Source: an uncultured Saprospiraceae bacterium
GTDB taxonomy: Bacteria; Bacteroidota; Bacteroidia; Chitinophagales; Saprospiraceae
Assembly (NCBI GenBank): GCA_937967625.1
Contig: CALCJP010000221.1
Location: 1 to 32,419, forward strand
DNA: 32,419 nt
Direction of reading: 5' to 3'
Shown: piece after piece, positions 6,813-15,074 of the stretch
How the letters are laid out: each line of letters begins with the position of its first letter
Numbering within the stretch: the first letter of the stretch is position 1
Translations under genes and position numbers: made by a program
Notes under the pieces: model-generated
Told to the model about the DNA's origin: nothing
The model's database searches: none
Seen by the model: only the letters and a program-made list of their open reading frames with translations

Positions 6813-9800
6813 ATGAGATTTGCAATACACCACTGCGGGAGAAAGATCTTTTTTTCCAACATTTCACTTCTAATATTATTTTTTCTTACGTCAAGTTTGA
6901 ATGCCCAAGTCGATTGCCCATCGCTCAATGCGGACATAGGAGATGTCTGTGATGACGGCGACCGCTACACGACCTACGATAAGGTGCAAGCCAATTGTAC
7001 CTGCGTCGGTGTGTTGCGCAACGACGAGATCGCTCATTGGGACTTCAACGCTTGCAAAGCTGGACAATCATTTGGGGAGTTTACGCCAGTCACCTCTACG
7101 CCATTTGGGTTTGAGCAGGTGGTCGGTTCCGTTTTCTTCAATACGAAAATGCACTCTTGCAATCCCGGTCCAGCGATTACAAAACCGAACAATAACATCG
7201 CCGTTTGTCGAACCATCCGCCCCTACTGTTTTTGGGTCGATGAGTCAGACGACGCCTATAAATTTTCTATTAGAGTAACACCAGAAGCGGGCGAGGCCAT
7301 CCAACTGACCGGTATTGAATTTTTTGAAAAAGCACCCCAAATCTACGAGTGGACGACTGGCGACACAGGTCCCAACAACCCACCCAAAATGTACGGCTGG
7401 CGCATTCTTCAAGATGGCGTCGAAGTAGGTCGGCAGATTGATGTACCGACTTCTGACGACTGGTCAAAAGAAGAATTCAGCTTCGATTCCCTCAATATTA
7501 TCACGAGCATTTGTGGCGAGACCACTTTCCAATTTGAACTGCTGGGCTACTGCCGCGACGGCATGGATCATGACTATTCGATTTGGGATATTGATGAATT
7601 TAGGATTTTCGGTCGCGCCCTGCCACTTCAACAATTGACAATAGATGACCAAGCTTTGACCACTTTCGTGGAATGCGATGGCAGCGGCAATCTCGGTGAG
7701 TTTAACGAATGGCTCAATAACAACGGCTTCGCCACAGTTTTTGACCCTTACGGAAATGCCAGTTGGACCAACGACTACGATGGCGAATTGGATTACTACT
7801 GCGGCGACACAGGTGACCGAGAAGTAACTTTCACTGCAACGAACCCTTGCGGACAGAGCGTCTCCACCACCGCCACCTTCACCGTTCAAGACAACGGCGA
7901 CCCATTCTTCATTTTTGTCCCTTCGGACAATACGCTCGAATGCGACCAACCCGAACCCACTGACGAACCTCTCGCAGGCGATGCTTGCAGCGGCCAGGCA
8001 GATGTCTATGAAAGAAAATATTATCGCCTCGATGGCGACTGCCCCTATAACTATCAAGTCGTTAAAGAATGGCGCGCCACCGATGACTGTGGAATATATG
8101 TCGATGCTATCCAAACCATTACTTTTGAAGATAACACCGCACCTCAATTTGATTTTGTGCCAGCCAGCGTCACTATCAATTGCAACGAACCGGTTCCCAC
8201 AGATGAGGCAACCTACTCTGACAATTGCGCAGCGCTAAACGAAATTTCACTTTCGTTAAATGAGGACATTGATGTCAGCCCAAATTGTCCCCAAAACACC
8301 GTGATTACCAAAACTTGGACAATAGTTGATGCCTGTGGCAATAGCAGCATTGCAACTCAGGTCATTACAATTCTTGATACAGAAGCCCCTGAATTTGATA
8401 ATGCCCCAAGTGACTTTACACAGGATTGCAATTTACCAGTACCTGCGCCACCAACCGTAACTGCCACTGACAATTGTGACCCAACTGCGGGAGTAGGCTT
8501 TAATGAGATAAGTTTTCCGATTGCATGTGGTTCACAAGTAGTGCGGACTTGGACGGCGACTGATGCCTGTGGCAATCAAAATCAAACCTCACAAACCATT
8601 ACATTAATTGACACAACGCCACCTACATTTGACACCCCACATGCTGACGCGACTTTCGAGTGCAATATCAACACCAATTCAAATGAGTTTATCACTTGGT
8701 TGAATAGTGCCGGAGGTGCAGTAGCATCGGATGATTGTAGCACCTTCACGATCTCAAATGATTTTGTAGGAGTGCTTACAGGAACTTGTGGAGCCACCAG
8801 TTTTGTAGATGTCACTTTTACGGCAACTGACAATTGTGGCAATGCATCAACTGCCTCAGCTCGATTTGCGACTGTTGATAATATGGCTCCTGACCTTATG
8901 AATCCAGCTCAAAATCAAACTGTTCCATGCGATGGCAGTGGTAATGTCAATAACTTGAATGCATGGTTAAACGCTAATGGAGGCGCTATTGCTACTGACC
9001 AGTGTATGTTCAATACACCAACTTGGACAAATGATTACGACCCAGCCAATTTTGTTGCTGACTGCGGTCAGACAGGTTCGGTAGAAGTTACTTTTACTGC
9101 TACTGATCAATGTGGCAATTTCATTGAGACCACTGCGACCTTTACTATTGAAGACACACAACCACCATTCATAACAGCACTGCCTAATAATTTGGTGGTG
9201 GCCTGTGATGATCCTACTATTAGTACGCAAATCGACGATTGGTTAGCAATAGCGGGAGGTGCGATAGCAAATGATGCCTGCGCTGCTGCGAATATTACCT
9301 GGTCCAATTCCTATCAAGGACTATTTAGTACCACTTGTGGCAATACCACGGTTGCTTTTACTGCAGATGATGGTTGTGGCAATACTGCAATTATCAACTC
9401 AACTATCATCGTACAGGACAACTTCGCACCAACTTTTTCTAATATGCCTGCTGATGTGACAATTGAATGCGGTGATCCTATTCCTACAGATATGCCTGAT
9501 GTTGTTGATAATTGTACAATGGCATTTTTATCTGAGATGCAAGTGACTGTCCCTGGTAGTTGTCCTAACAATATTCAAAGACAATTTACGGCTTCAGATC
9601 AATGTGGTAACTCCACAACTGCTGTCCAAAATGTTACTATCGAAGATACTACCCCTCCGACCTTTGATGTGTTACCAGTAAACGGTACTGCTGATTGTTT
9701 GCCATTTCCTGATGGAGCGATTCCGGCTAATATGGCAATTCTGGCTTGGGCAGCGGACAATATTGCAAATGTGACTGCCTCAGATGACTGTGGAAACGTT

Positions 9801-10559
9801 AACCTAACCAATGACTGGACAGGTCAGTTTGGAGTTAATTGTAATCTACCTCAACCTGCTTTCCTTGTGATAGAATGGACTGCTACGGATGATTGTGGCA
9901 ATTCAGCAACGACGACTGCTACCTTTGAAGTTTTCCCTCAAATTTCACGTCCGATTTATGATCCTGAATATGATTTGATTGATGGCGATGATGAGGCAGC
10001 AATTGGTCAAAATGGCGCTATCAATCAATTTGCTGTAGCATTGAAAGAACGAACCGTCAACCTGTTTTGGGTTAATAACACGGGTCACTTAAACGATTAC
10101 TTCGAAGTTGAACGCTCTTTTGATGGAACAAATTTCCAAGCGCTTCAATGGGTGGCAAATGAAGGTACTGATGAAACGGCACTTAGCTATGAAGCCGTTG
10201 ATGAAGCGCCGCTTACGGGTCTTAATCATTATCGTTTGAAAACTTACTATAAGGATGGTACTCATCAGTATTCGCCGATAAGGCAAGTAAAAATTAGTGA
10301 TATAGAAGACTTTGGATTGTTCCCAAATCCGGCACAGGAAGAAGTGATGATTTCGCTAAAAGGATATGAAGGTCGCCAGACGACTGTTCAATTAATTGAT
10401 CAGTTGGGTCATGTTCTTTTGGAAGAACAAGTAGATGGCAATTCACCTAACCATCACATTGGATTGAGAGATTTCAGAAACGGGTTTTATGCTGTTTGGA
10501 TATTTGCCGAAAGGCGCCGACCGATTGGTAAATGCCTGATAATCAATAAGATGTATTAG
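6813..10559 (+). CDS. Secreted HYR-like repeat protein with type IX sorting domain (1248 aa)
   Basis: I start at the ATG at 6813; an in-frame TTG at 6795 would only add six residues before the signal peptide (IFFSNISLLILFFLTSSLNAQ). The mature N-terminus has a short Cys motif (CPSLNADIGDVCDDGD ending CTCVG) seen in Saprospiraceae surface proteins, then a beta-sandwich-like region to about residue 270. From about 280 to 1070 there are nine Cys-rich repeats, each ending in a variant of TATDxCGN plus a strand plus D.TPP.F. Two subtypes are visible: one of about 100 residues with ECDGSGN and WTNDY, and one of about 80 with C..P.PT and PNNxxRxW. The last 80 residues are a sorting domain (FGLFPNPAQEE, then LRDFRNGFYAVWIF). 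Expected to be secreted through the type IX system and surface-attached; adhesion or matrix role is inferred. Codon choice changes near 8200-8350. The hairpin at 10505-10516 encodes FAERR within the sorting domain. Confidence 0.85.
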   Translation: MRFAIHHCGRKIFFSNISLLILFFLTSSLNAQVDCPSLNADIGDVCDDGDRYTTYDKVQANCTCVGVLRNDEIAHWDFNACKAGQSFGEFTPVTSTPFGFEQVVGSVFFNTKMHSCNPGPAITKPNNNIAVCRTIRPYCFWVDESDDAYKFSIRVTPEAGEAIQLTGIEFFEKAPQIYEWTTGDTGPNNPPKMYGWRILQDGVEVGRQIDVPTSDDWSKEEFSFDSLNIITSICGETTFQFELLGYCRDGMDHDYSIWDIDEFRIFGRALPLQQLTIDDQALTTFVECDGSGNLGEFNEWLNNNGFATVFDPYGNASWTNDYDGELDYYCGDTGDREVTFTATNPCGQSVSTTATFTVQDNGDPFFIFVPSDNTLECDQPEPTDEPLAGDACSGQADVYERKYYRLDGDCPYNYQVVKEWRATDDCGIYVDAIQTITFEDNTAPQFDFVPASVTINCNEPVPTDEATYSDNCAALNEISLSLNEDIDVSPNCPQNTVITKTWTIVDACGNSSIATQVITILDTEAPEFDNAPSDFTQDCNLPVPAPPTVTATDNCDPTAGVGFNEISFPIACGSQVVRTWTATDACGNQNQTSQTITLIDTTPPTFDTPHADATFECNINTNSNEFITWLNSAGGAVASDDCSTFTISNDFVGVLTGTCGATSFVDVTFTATDNCGNASTASARFATVDNMAPDLMNPAQNQTVPCDGSGNVNNLNAWLNANGGAIATDQCMFNTPTWTNDYDPANFVADCGQTGSVEVTFTATDQCGNFIETTATFTIEDTQPPFITALPNNLVVACDDPTISTQIDDWLAIAGGAIANDACAAANITWSNSYQGLFSTTCGNTTVAFTADDGCGNTAIINSTIIVQDNFAPTFSNMPADVTIECGDPIPTDMPDVVDNCTMAFLSEMQVTVPGSCPNNIQRQFTASDQCGNSTTAVQNVTIEDTTPPTFDVLPVNGTADCLPFPDGAIPANMAILAWAADNIANVTASDDCGNVNLTNDWTGQFGVNCNLPQPAFLVIEWTATDDCGNSATTTATFEVFPQISRPIYDPEYDLIDGDDEAAIGQNGAINQFAVALKERTVNLFWVNNTGHLNDYFEVERSFDGTNFQALQWVANEGTDETALSYEAVDEAPLTGLNHYRLKTYYKDGTHQYSPIRQVKISDIEDFGLFPNPAQEEVMISLKGYEGRQTTVQLIDQLGHVLLEEQVDGNSPNHHIGLRDFRNGFYAVWIFAERRRPIGKCLIINKMY

Positions 10560-10596
10560 GAATATTTGTTCCTTACAATTGTTTGATAGAAAAACT

Positions 10597-10627
10597 GCCC
10601 GCTGAACTTCGTTCGGTGGGCTTTTTT
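10597..10627 (+). terminator. Intrinsic terminator of the HYR-like gene
   Basis: GCCCGCTGAAC / GTTCGGTGGGC pairs over 11 positions (two G.U) around a TTC loop, followed by TTTTTT, 38 nt after the stop codon. Confidence 0.85.
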
Positions 10628-10644
10628 GTTTTGGGGTGTTTTTT

Positions 10645-10660
10645 TCTCCCTTTCGGGAAA
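10645..10660 (-). repeat. GNRA-loop hairpin element (minus strand)
   Basis: On the minus strand TTTCCC-GAAA-GGGAGA, five Watson-Crick pairs and one T.G. It lies between the terminator and the decayed small gene. Confidence 0.65.
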
Positions 10661-10700
10661 TAATCATAATTTAGAGGGAACCAAACATTAGCGAATTCCA

Positions 10701-10861
10701 ATGAAATCTAAATTCACTCTCTTCCTATTTCTCTTTCAGCAAGTTATGGTTTTTTCTACCTCAGTAACGGATTGAAAATCAAAGAACCATTTGGAGATAG
10801 ATTTACTATTGAAAAGCTGGAACCAATATCCCCGCCAACTAAAACTTATAAGCTGCCATAA
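10701..10861 (+). pseudogene. Possible frameshifted remnant of a small exported protein
   Basis: An ATG at 10701 starts a signal-peptide-like run (MKSKFTLFLFLFQQ) that stops at 10773-10775. Overlapping it in the +2 frame an open segment from 10712 to a TAA at 10859-10861 reads like real protein (SYGFFYLSNGLKIKEPFGDR, then FTIEKLEPISPPTKTYKLP). One indel between about 10725 and 10745 would join the two into a roughly 50-residue exported peptide or gene remnant. No family is recognised. The other explanation is chance coding potential in a non-coding gap. The 464-nt interval 10560-11024 otherwise holds only a terminator, a hairpin and a cruciform repeat. Confidence 0.35.
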
Positions 10862-10934
10862 AATAAACCTAAACTATGCCCCAACTACGCATTCTCAAAA
10901 GAGCAAGAAGAAATCAACCTGCCGTAAAAAACAA

Positions 10935-10996
10935 AGCCACGGATTCCCACAAATTTCACAGAAAAAAATCCGTGACCTCAGTGAAAATCCGTGGCT
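10935..10996. repeat. Cruciform repeat with AATCCGTGGCT arms
   Basis: Arms AGCCACGGATT (10935-10945) and AATCCGTGGCT (10986-10996) are perfectly complementary. Inside, TTTCAC and GTGAAA form a second stem and the word ATCCGTG recurs. CGCAACCC repeats follow up to the gene end at 11025. It lies downstream of the minus-strand gene and may serve as its terminator; the family is a generic intergenic repeat. Confidence 0.65.
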
Positions 10997-11024
10997 AAAC
11001 TCGCAACCCGAACCCCGCAACCCG

Positions 11025-12470
11025 CTACACCTCCACCTGAATCCGAGGTACCTTATATTTAAACAATCGCTTCTCTTTAATAATCGCAGCAGCCTCCGGC
11101 GGCACCAATTCTTTCCAACCCTTTTCGCCATCACGAATTTTGCGCAACACCTCTCGCGCATAGATGTGCATGACCTCCGCATTGCAATAAATCATATCGA
11201 CGATCTGCTTGCTTTCGATAAGGTGCTTGACCAAAAAGCGCACCTCTTCGGGGATTTCCATGTTGTGCGTGGTCACAAACTCATCGGTCATTTTTCGACC
11301 CTCGCGACGTTTGAGTTTTTCGGCAGGGTAGGCATAAACAAAAACATTTCTATGAAAAATTTCTCCAAAAGCGTAGAGCATGGGACCATCCTTGTGCTGC
11401 TCGTAAAGATTCCTAATCAGCTTTTCTAACTGGCGAATTCCAAAAACCACCCCAACGTGTTTGACCTTATAATTCTTTAAATAATTGACCAATTTATTGA
11501 ACTTATCACAATTGGTGATGAGGACTGTTTTGCCCATTGCAGATAACACTTCTGCGCGATCTAAGAAATCCTTTTCGTCTATTTTGGCATCAGCCTTACC
11601 CAAATTTTCAAGTGTAATTTCTGCCAAAAGATGGGCCTTAGATTCATCCACTTCCGACTCCTCACAAAACTGCTTGAATCCCGCTTTCATCAAGTCATCA
11701 TGCACCAAAGTCGTCGGGCGATAATTGCCCCTGACAATCATGACTTCTTTTTTATACAAAAACTCAGAAGCATGAGTCATCTCTCGTTCGGGGCTGAAGA
11801 TGGCAACCTCCGTGATGTTGTTTTTGACCAACCACAAAGCAGGCAATCGCCCATCAATTCTATCGAAATCAGGACCACTCAATTTTACCATATCAATGGA
11901 AACCCGTCCTCGCAACTCATCCATGAAGGCCTTGATCATCTCCTCTGGGTCTTCATGATAATTAAACGCGCCATGCACCAAATTGACCCCCAAAAGCCCA
12001 ATGGCTTGCTGCTGCAAAAAGGTATTTTTATCCCTCAAGCGCACGTGAACGATGATGTCATTCGGTTCCTTCTCAGGCGCTAATTGAAACCGCAAACCCA
12101 ACCAACCATGCCCTTTGATAGTGCGTTGATAATTGATAGCAGCCACGGTGTCCGCAAACGCAAAAAGTTTGCTATCAGGGCGCTCTTTGCTCAGACGCTC
12201 AATGTTGAGATTGTATTCATGGTCGAGCATTTTTTCGAGACGCGCTCGGCAAACATAGCGACCCGAAGCCTCCTCGCCATAGATCGCGTCGCTCACCTTT
12301 TTATCATAAGCAGACATCGACTTGGCAATCGTACCGGCAGCCGCACCGACCTTAAAAAATATGCGCGCCACTTCCTGTCCCGCACCAATTTCCGCAAAGG
12401 TGCCATAGATGTTTTCATCCAAATTGATTTCCAATGCCTTTTGGTCAATATCTAACTTCTGTCTTGTCAT
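11025..12470 (-). CDS. Conserved protein of unknown function (~480 aa; sometimes labelled nicotinate-nucleotide adenylyltransferase)
   Basis: A 481-residue soluble protein without signal peptide or membrane segment. The N-terminal signature YGTFAEIGAGQEVARIFFKVG, AGTIAKSMSAYDKKVSDAIYG and GRYVCRARLEKMLDHEY is very conserved in a family I recognise from Bacteroidota and some other phyla. Database entries call it TonB-dependent receptor or nicotinate-nucleotide adenylyltransferase, but I see neither a barrel nor the HxGH motif of adenylyltransferases, so both names look like propagated errors. The later segments VLITNCDKFNKLVNYL, GVVFGIRQLEKL and YAFGEIFHRNVFVYAYP are also family-typical. No function should be assumed. 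It has no close co-directional neighbours; a GNRA hairpin ends 15 nt upstream of its ATG. Confidence 0.8.
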   Translation of the reverse strand: MTRQKLDIDQKALEINLDENIYGTFAEIGAGQEVARIFFKVGAAAGTIAKSMSAYDKKVSDAIYGEEASGRYVCRARLEKMLDHEYNLNIERLSKERPDSKLFAFADTVAAINYQRTIKGHGWLGLRFQLAPEKEPNDIIVHVRLRDKNTFLQQQAIGLLGVNLVHGAFNYHEDPEEMIKAFMDELRGRVSIDMVKLSGPDFDRIDGRLPALWLVKNNITEVAIFSPEREMTHASEFLYKKEVMIVRGNYRPTTLVHDDLMKAGFKQFCEESEVDESKAHLLAEITLENLGKADAKIDEKDFLDRAEVLSAMGKTVLITNCDKFNKLVNYLKNYKVKHVGVVFGIRQLEKLIRNLYEQHKDGPMLYAFGEIFHRNVFVYAYPAEKLKRREGRKMTDEFVTTHNMEIPEEVRFLVKHLIESKQIVDMIYCNAEVMHIYAREVLRKIRDGEKGWKELVPPEAAAIIKEKRLFKYKVPRIQVEV

Positions 12471-12484
12471 GTGGCTCTTATTTT

Positions 12485-12500
12485 TCCGCCTTTCGGCAAA
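12485..12500 (-). repeat. GNRA-loop hairpin element (leader of the 481-aa gene)
   Basis: On the minus strand TTTGCC-GAAA-GGCGGA: four Watson-Crick pairs and two T.G. It sits 15 nt upstream of the minus-strand ATG at 12470, on the coding strand, the same distance as the rlmB copy. Confidence 0.65.
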
Positions 12501-12626
12501 TGAATTTAACTATTCCTTCAGACGCAAACGTCCCAAAATCATAACGCAAAAAAGAGAAATCATATTCAAAAATTGTCTCATTTTATCAAAAACAATTTTT
12601 CTTTCCTGCTTTCTTCAAAAACTCGG

Positions 12627-12634
12627 TAGTTTTG
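12627..12634 (+). promoter_or_regulatory. Predicted -7 promoter element for the DUF5916 gene
   Basis: TAGTTTTG followed by CGG fits TAnnTTTGC. Transcription would begin near 12641, just before the stem-loop at 12650-12689. No good -33 TTTG is seen. Confidence 0.5.
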
Positions 12635-12649
12635 CGGACTAAATAAAAA

Positions 12650-12689
12650 TGCAAGAGGCATACCGACTTTCGTCGAATGGCGTCTTGCA
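12650..12689 (+). promoter_or_regulatory. Structured 5' leader enclosing a GNRA-type hairpin
   Basis: Outer arms TGCAAGA (12650-12656) and TCTTGCA (12683-12689), with an inner CAT/ATG pair, enclose CGAC-TTTC-GTCG (12664-12675), whose minus strand is CGAC-GAAA-GTCG with a further T.G pair. The structure would fill the leader between the predicted start of transcription and the ATG at 12699. The core ATTCGACGAAAGTCGGT also occurs upstream of the M16 gene at 23655-23671. Confidence 0.55.
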
Positions 12690-12698
12690 AGTTAAATA

Positions 12699-14915
12699 AT
12701 GAGATCAATAATTTTCGCCTCCCTTCTTTTCTTTTCCTTTGGGGCTTTCGCCCAAAACGGCGTGAACAAAGAAAAGTACCGCCTAAAAATTGCCCGTGCA
12801 GTTGATGAGATAGTTTTGGATGGTCTGTTGCTGGAAGAAAGTTGGGCGAAAGCCGAAACCACCTCCCCATTTCAAAACAAATGGCCGACCGACATCGGCA
12901 GCCCACCCACGCAGACCATCATGCGACTTACCTACGATGATCAATTTGTTTATGTGAGTGCCTACTGCCACGAAGATAGCCCCAACTACATTATCGAAAC
13001 GCTAAAAAGAGATGCGTCTATCTGGGACTCAGATGGCTTATTCGTCTTCATAGATCCCGTCAATCAACAATCCAATGGATTTTTCTTTCACACCAGCGCA
13101 ATCGGAGTCCAATCAGAAGGACTCGTAAGAGTCAATGGCAGAAACCAACTCAGCCGAGATTGGGACAACAAATGGTTTGTAAAAACAGCCAGCCAGCCTA
13201 ATGGTGACTGGATCGTCGAGATGGCAATTCCATTCAAAACACTGCGCTATGACCCTTCGCTTGATGAGTGGGGAATAAATTTCCTGCGGGGCGATGTGGG
13301 TAATAATATGTTTTCCTCCTGGGCATTTGTGCCATTGCAATTCAGTGGTCCAGATTTGAGTTATGCAGGCACTTTGGAGTGGGATCATCCGCCGCCGTCA
13401 GTAAAGTCCAATTTTTCGATTATTCCGTACGTGACCGGAGGAGTCTCTAAAGACAATGAGGCAGATGATACCTCTACCCAGTCTCAATTCAATACAGGGT
13501 TGGATGGCAAAGTTGCCGTCACCAACTCCTTAAACTTAGACCTTACCGTCAATCCCGATTTCTCACAAATCGAGGTGGATCAGCAACAAACGAATCTGAC
13601 TCGATTCAGTTTGTTTTTCCCAGAGCGTCGTACCTTCTTTTTGGAGAATGCGGATATTTTTAATGATTTTGGATTGCGACCTGTACGTCCGTTTTTCTCT
13701 CGCCGCATTGGTTTAGATGATGATGCAGAACCGGTTCCGATTCTTTTTGGCGCTCGTTTGAGTGGCAATACCTCTGAGGACACGCGCATTGGTTTGATGA
13801 CCATGCAAACTGGAGCCAATGACGGAACGTCAGGGCAAAACTACTCCGTTGCTTCAGTTCATCAGCAGGTGCTTTCAAGATCGGTGGTGAAAGGAATCGT
13901 AATTAATAGGCAGGCTTATGGCACCGAAGGCTTTGAGCAAAATGATTTCGGAAGAAATGCAGGTTTGGAATTTCGATATGTCAAACCCGATGGAAATTTT
14001 TCCACTTGGTTGGGCTATCACCAATCCTTTACTCCTGAAAAGTTTAGTGATGCAGGGCTGCTCAATGCGGGATTTGGGTACGATACGAGAGTGTTTTCAT
14101 TTTCTCAATCGTTATTAGATTTGGGGAGTAATTTTATAGCCGACGCGGGGTTTAATCGCCGACTGGATAATTATGACGCCAAACGAGACACGACGGTGCG
14201 TATCGGCTACACACATTCTTTCAATGAGGTCTCGTATAAGATATTTCCCGAAAGGGAAAATAGTTTTGTTCAGTTTCATACCATCGGTGGTGAGTTTTTT
14301 AATGTATTCACTCGAGGCTTTGGCTTTAGTCTTTCTAACTCTGAAATCTTCTATCGTGCCTTTTTGAGAAATACTGCCCGGTTTAGATTAAAAGCTGAAT
14401 TGACTGCCGAGGAGCTGCCTTTTGAGACTAATTTACTGGGGGATGAGTTTGACTTTTTGCCGCAAGGTTGGTATCGATTTGCTACTGGCGAAATCAGCTA
14501 TGAATCCAATCAACGAAAATTTTTCTCCTATGAGATTGGTGCCGAAATCGGTGGTTTTTACAACGGCAGCTTGACTAAAATCGAAGGTGCGCTAAGATAT
14601 AGAACACAGCCATGGGGCAACTTTTCTGTTAATTTCGAACGCAACTTGGTGCGACTTCCCGACAACTATGGCTCTGCCGACATTTGGCTCGTTGGCCCAC
14701 GTATCGAAATCAATTTTAATAAAAGCATGTTTTGGACGACCTTCCTCCAATACAACACACAAAGCGACAACTTCAATATCAATAGTCGCTTCCAATGGCG
14801 CTACTCCCCGATGTCAGATTTGTTTTTGGTTTATACGGATAACTATGGAGTGGATAATTTTGGATTGGTGAATCGAGCGCTGGTTTTGAAGTTTAATTAT
14901 TGGTGGATGATTTGA
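12699..14915 (+). CDS. DUF5916 outer-membrane protein with N-terminal CBM9-like domain
   Basis: A 738-residue exported protein with signal peptide MRSIIFASLLFFSFGAFAQ. Residues about 27-215 form the carbohydrate-binding-9-like/DOMON-type domain usual for this family (IVLDGLLLEESWAKAE, DDQFVYVSAYCHED, WDSDGLFVFIDP, WIVEMAIPFKTLRYD, WGINFLRGD). The remaining ~500 residues match DUF5916, with the hallmark VNPDFSQIEVDQQQTNLTRF and FFPERRTFFLENADIF followed by many beta strands, predicted to be a large outer-membrane barrel. The last residues are aromatic (FNYWWMI). The function is unknown; the binding domain suggests glycan or heme contact, but that is inference. A perfect six-pair GAAA hairpin (14244-14259) lies in frame and encodes FPERENS. 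Confidence 0.88.
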   Translation: MRSIIFASLLFFSFGAFAQNGVNKEKYRLKIARAVDEIVLDGLLLEESWAKAETTSPFQNKWPTDIGSPPTQTIMRLTYDDQFVYVSAYCHEDSPNYIIETLKRDASIWDSDGLFVFIDPVNQQSNGFFFHTSAIGVQSEGLVRVNGRNQLSRDWDNKWFVKTASQPNGDWIVEMAIPFKTLRYDPSLDEWGINFLRGDVGNNMFSSWAFVPLQFSGPDLSYAGTLEWDHPPPSVKSNFSIIPYVTGGVSKDNEADDTSTQSQFNTGLDGKVAVTNSLNLDLTVNPDFSQIEVDQQQTNLTRFSLFFPERRTFFLENADIFNDFGLRPVRPFFSRRIGLDDDAEPVPILFGARLSGNTSEDTRIGLMTMQTGANDGTSGQNYSVASVHQQVLSRSVVKGIVINRQAYGTEGFEQNDFGRNAGLEFRYVKPDGNFSTWLGYHQSFTPEKFSDAGLLNAGFGYDTRVFSFSQSLLDLGSNFIADAGFNRRLDNYDAKRDTTVRIGYTHSFNEVSYKIFPERENSFVQFHTIGGEFFNVFTRGFGFSLSNSEIFYRAFLRNTARFRLKAELTAEELPFETNLLGDEFDFLPQGWYRFATGEISYESNQRKFFSYEIGAEIGGFYNGSLTKIEGALRYRTQPWGNFSVNFERNLVRLPDNYGSADIWLVGPRIEINFNKSMFWTTFLQYNTQSDNFNINSRFQWRYSPMSDLFLVYTDNYGVDNFGLVNRALVLKFNYWWMI
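14244..14259 (+). repeat. GNRA-loop hairpin element inside the DUF5916 gene
   Basis: TTTCCC-GAAA-GGGAAA, six perfect pairs, in frame without disrupting the gene (encodes part of IFPERENS). The identical sequence is intergenic at 27317-27332, which shows that the element is not an effect of coding constraint. Confidence 0.75.
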
Positions 14916-14936
14916 TTTTTCTAAGTAGGGTGAAGA

Positions 14937-15074
14937 GGAACGCGGAAGACGCGGACAGGCGCGGAATTTCGCGGATTTGCTTTGCGAGATAGCTCTGCGT
15001 GACTCTGCGGTTCTCTGCGCCACTCTGCGTAGCAAACAGCGAAAAATCATGACAATCCGCGTCATCAGCGTTCC
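14937..15074. repeat. 138-bp cruciform element overlapping the panE-like 3' end
   Basis: Terminal arms GGAACGCGGAAGACGCGGA (14937-14955) and TCCGCGTCATCAGCGTTCC (15056-15074) match except near the middle. A second pair, TTTGCTTTGCGAG and CTCTGCGTAGCAAA, lies inside with several CTCTGCG repeats. The right arm supplies the last codons (Glu-Arg) and the TGATGA double stop of the reductase gene. MITE-like, with no coding capacity. Confidence 0.7.

Noticed and set aside
7464-8147. Long minus-strand open frame (227 codons) under the HYR-like gene
   Set aside because: It is antisense to a clear repeat-domain protein, and its length follows from the GC-rich codon pattern there. There is no family resemblance.
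10791-11429. Plus-strand open frame of 212 codons
   Set aside because: It overlaps the convergent conserved 481-residue gene by about 400 nt and runs through a cruciform repeat; composition is not protein-like.
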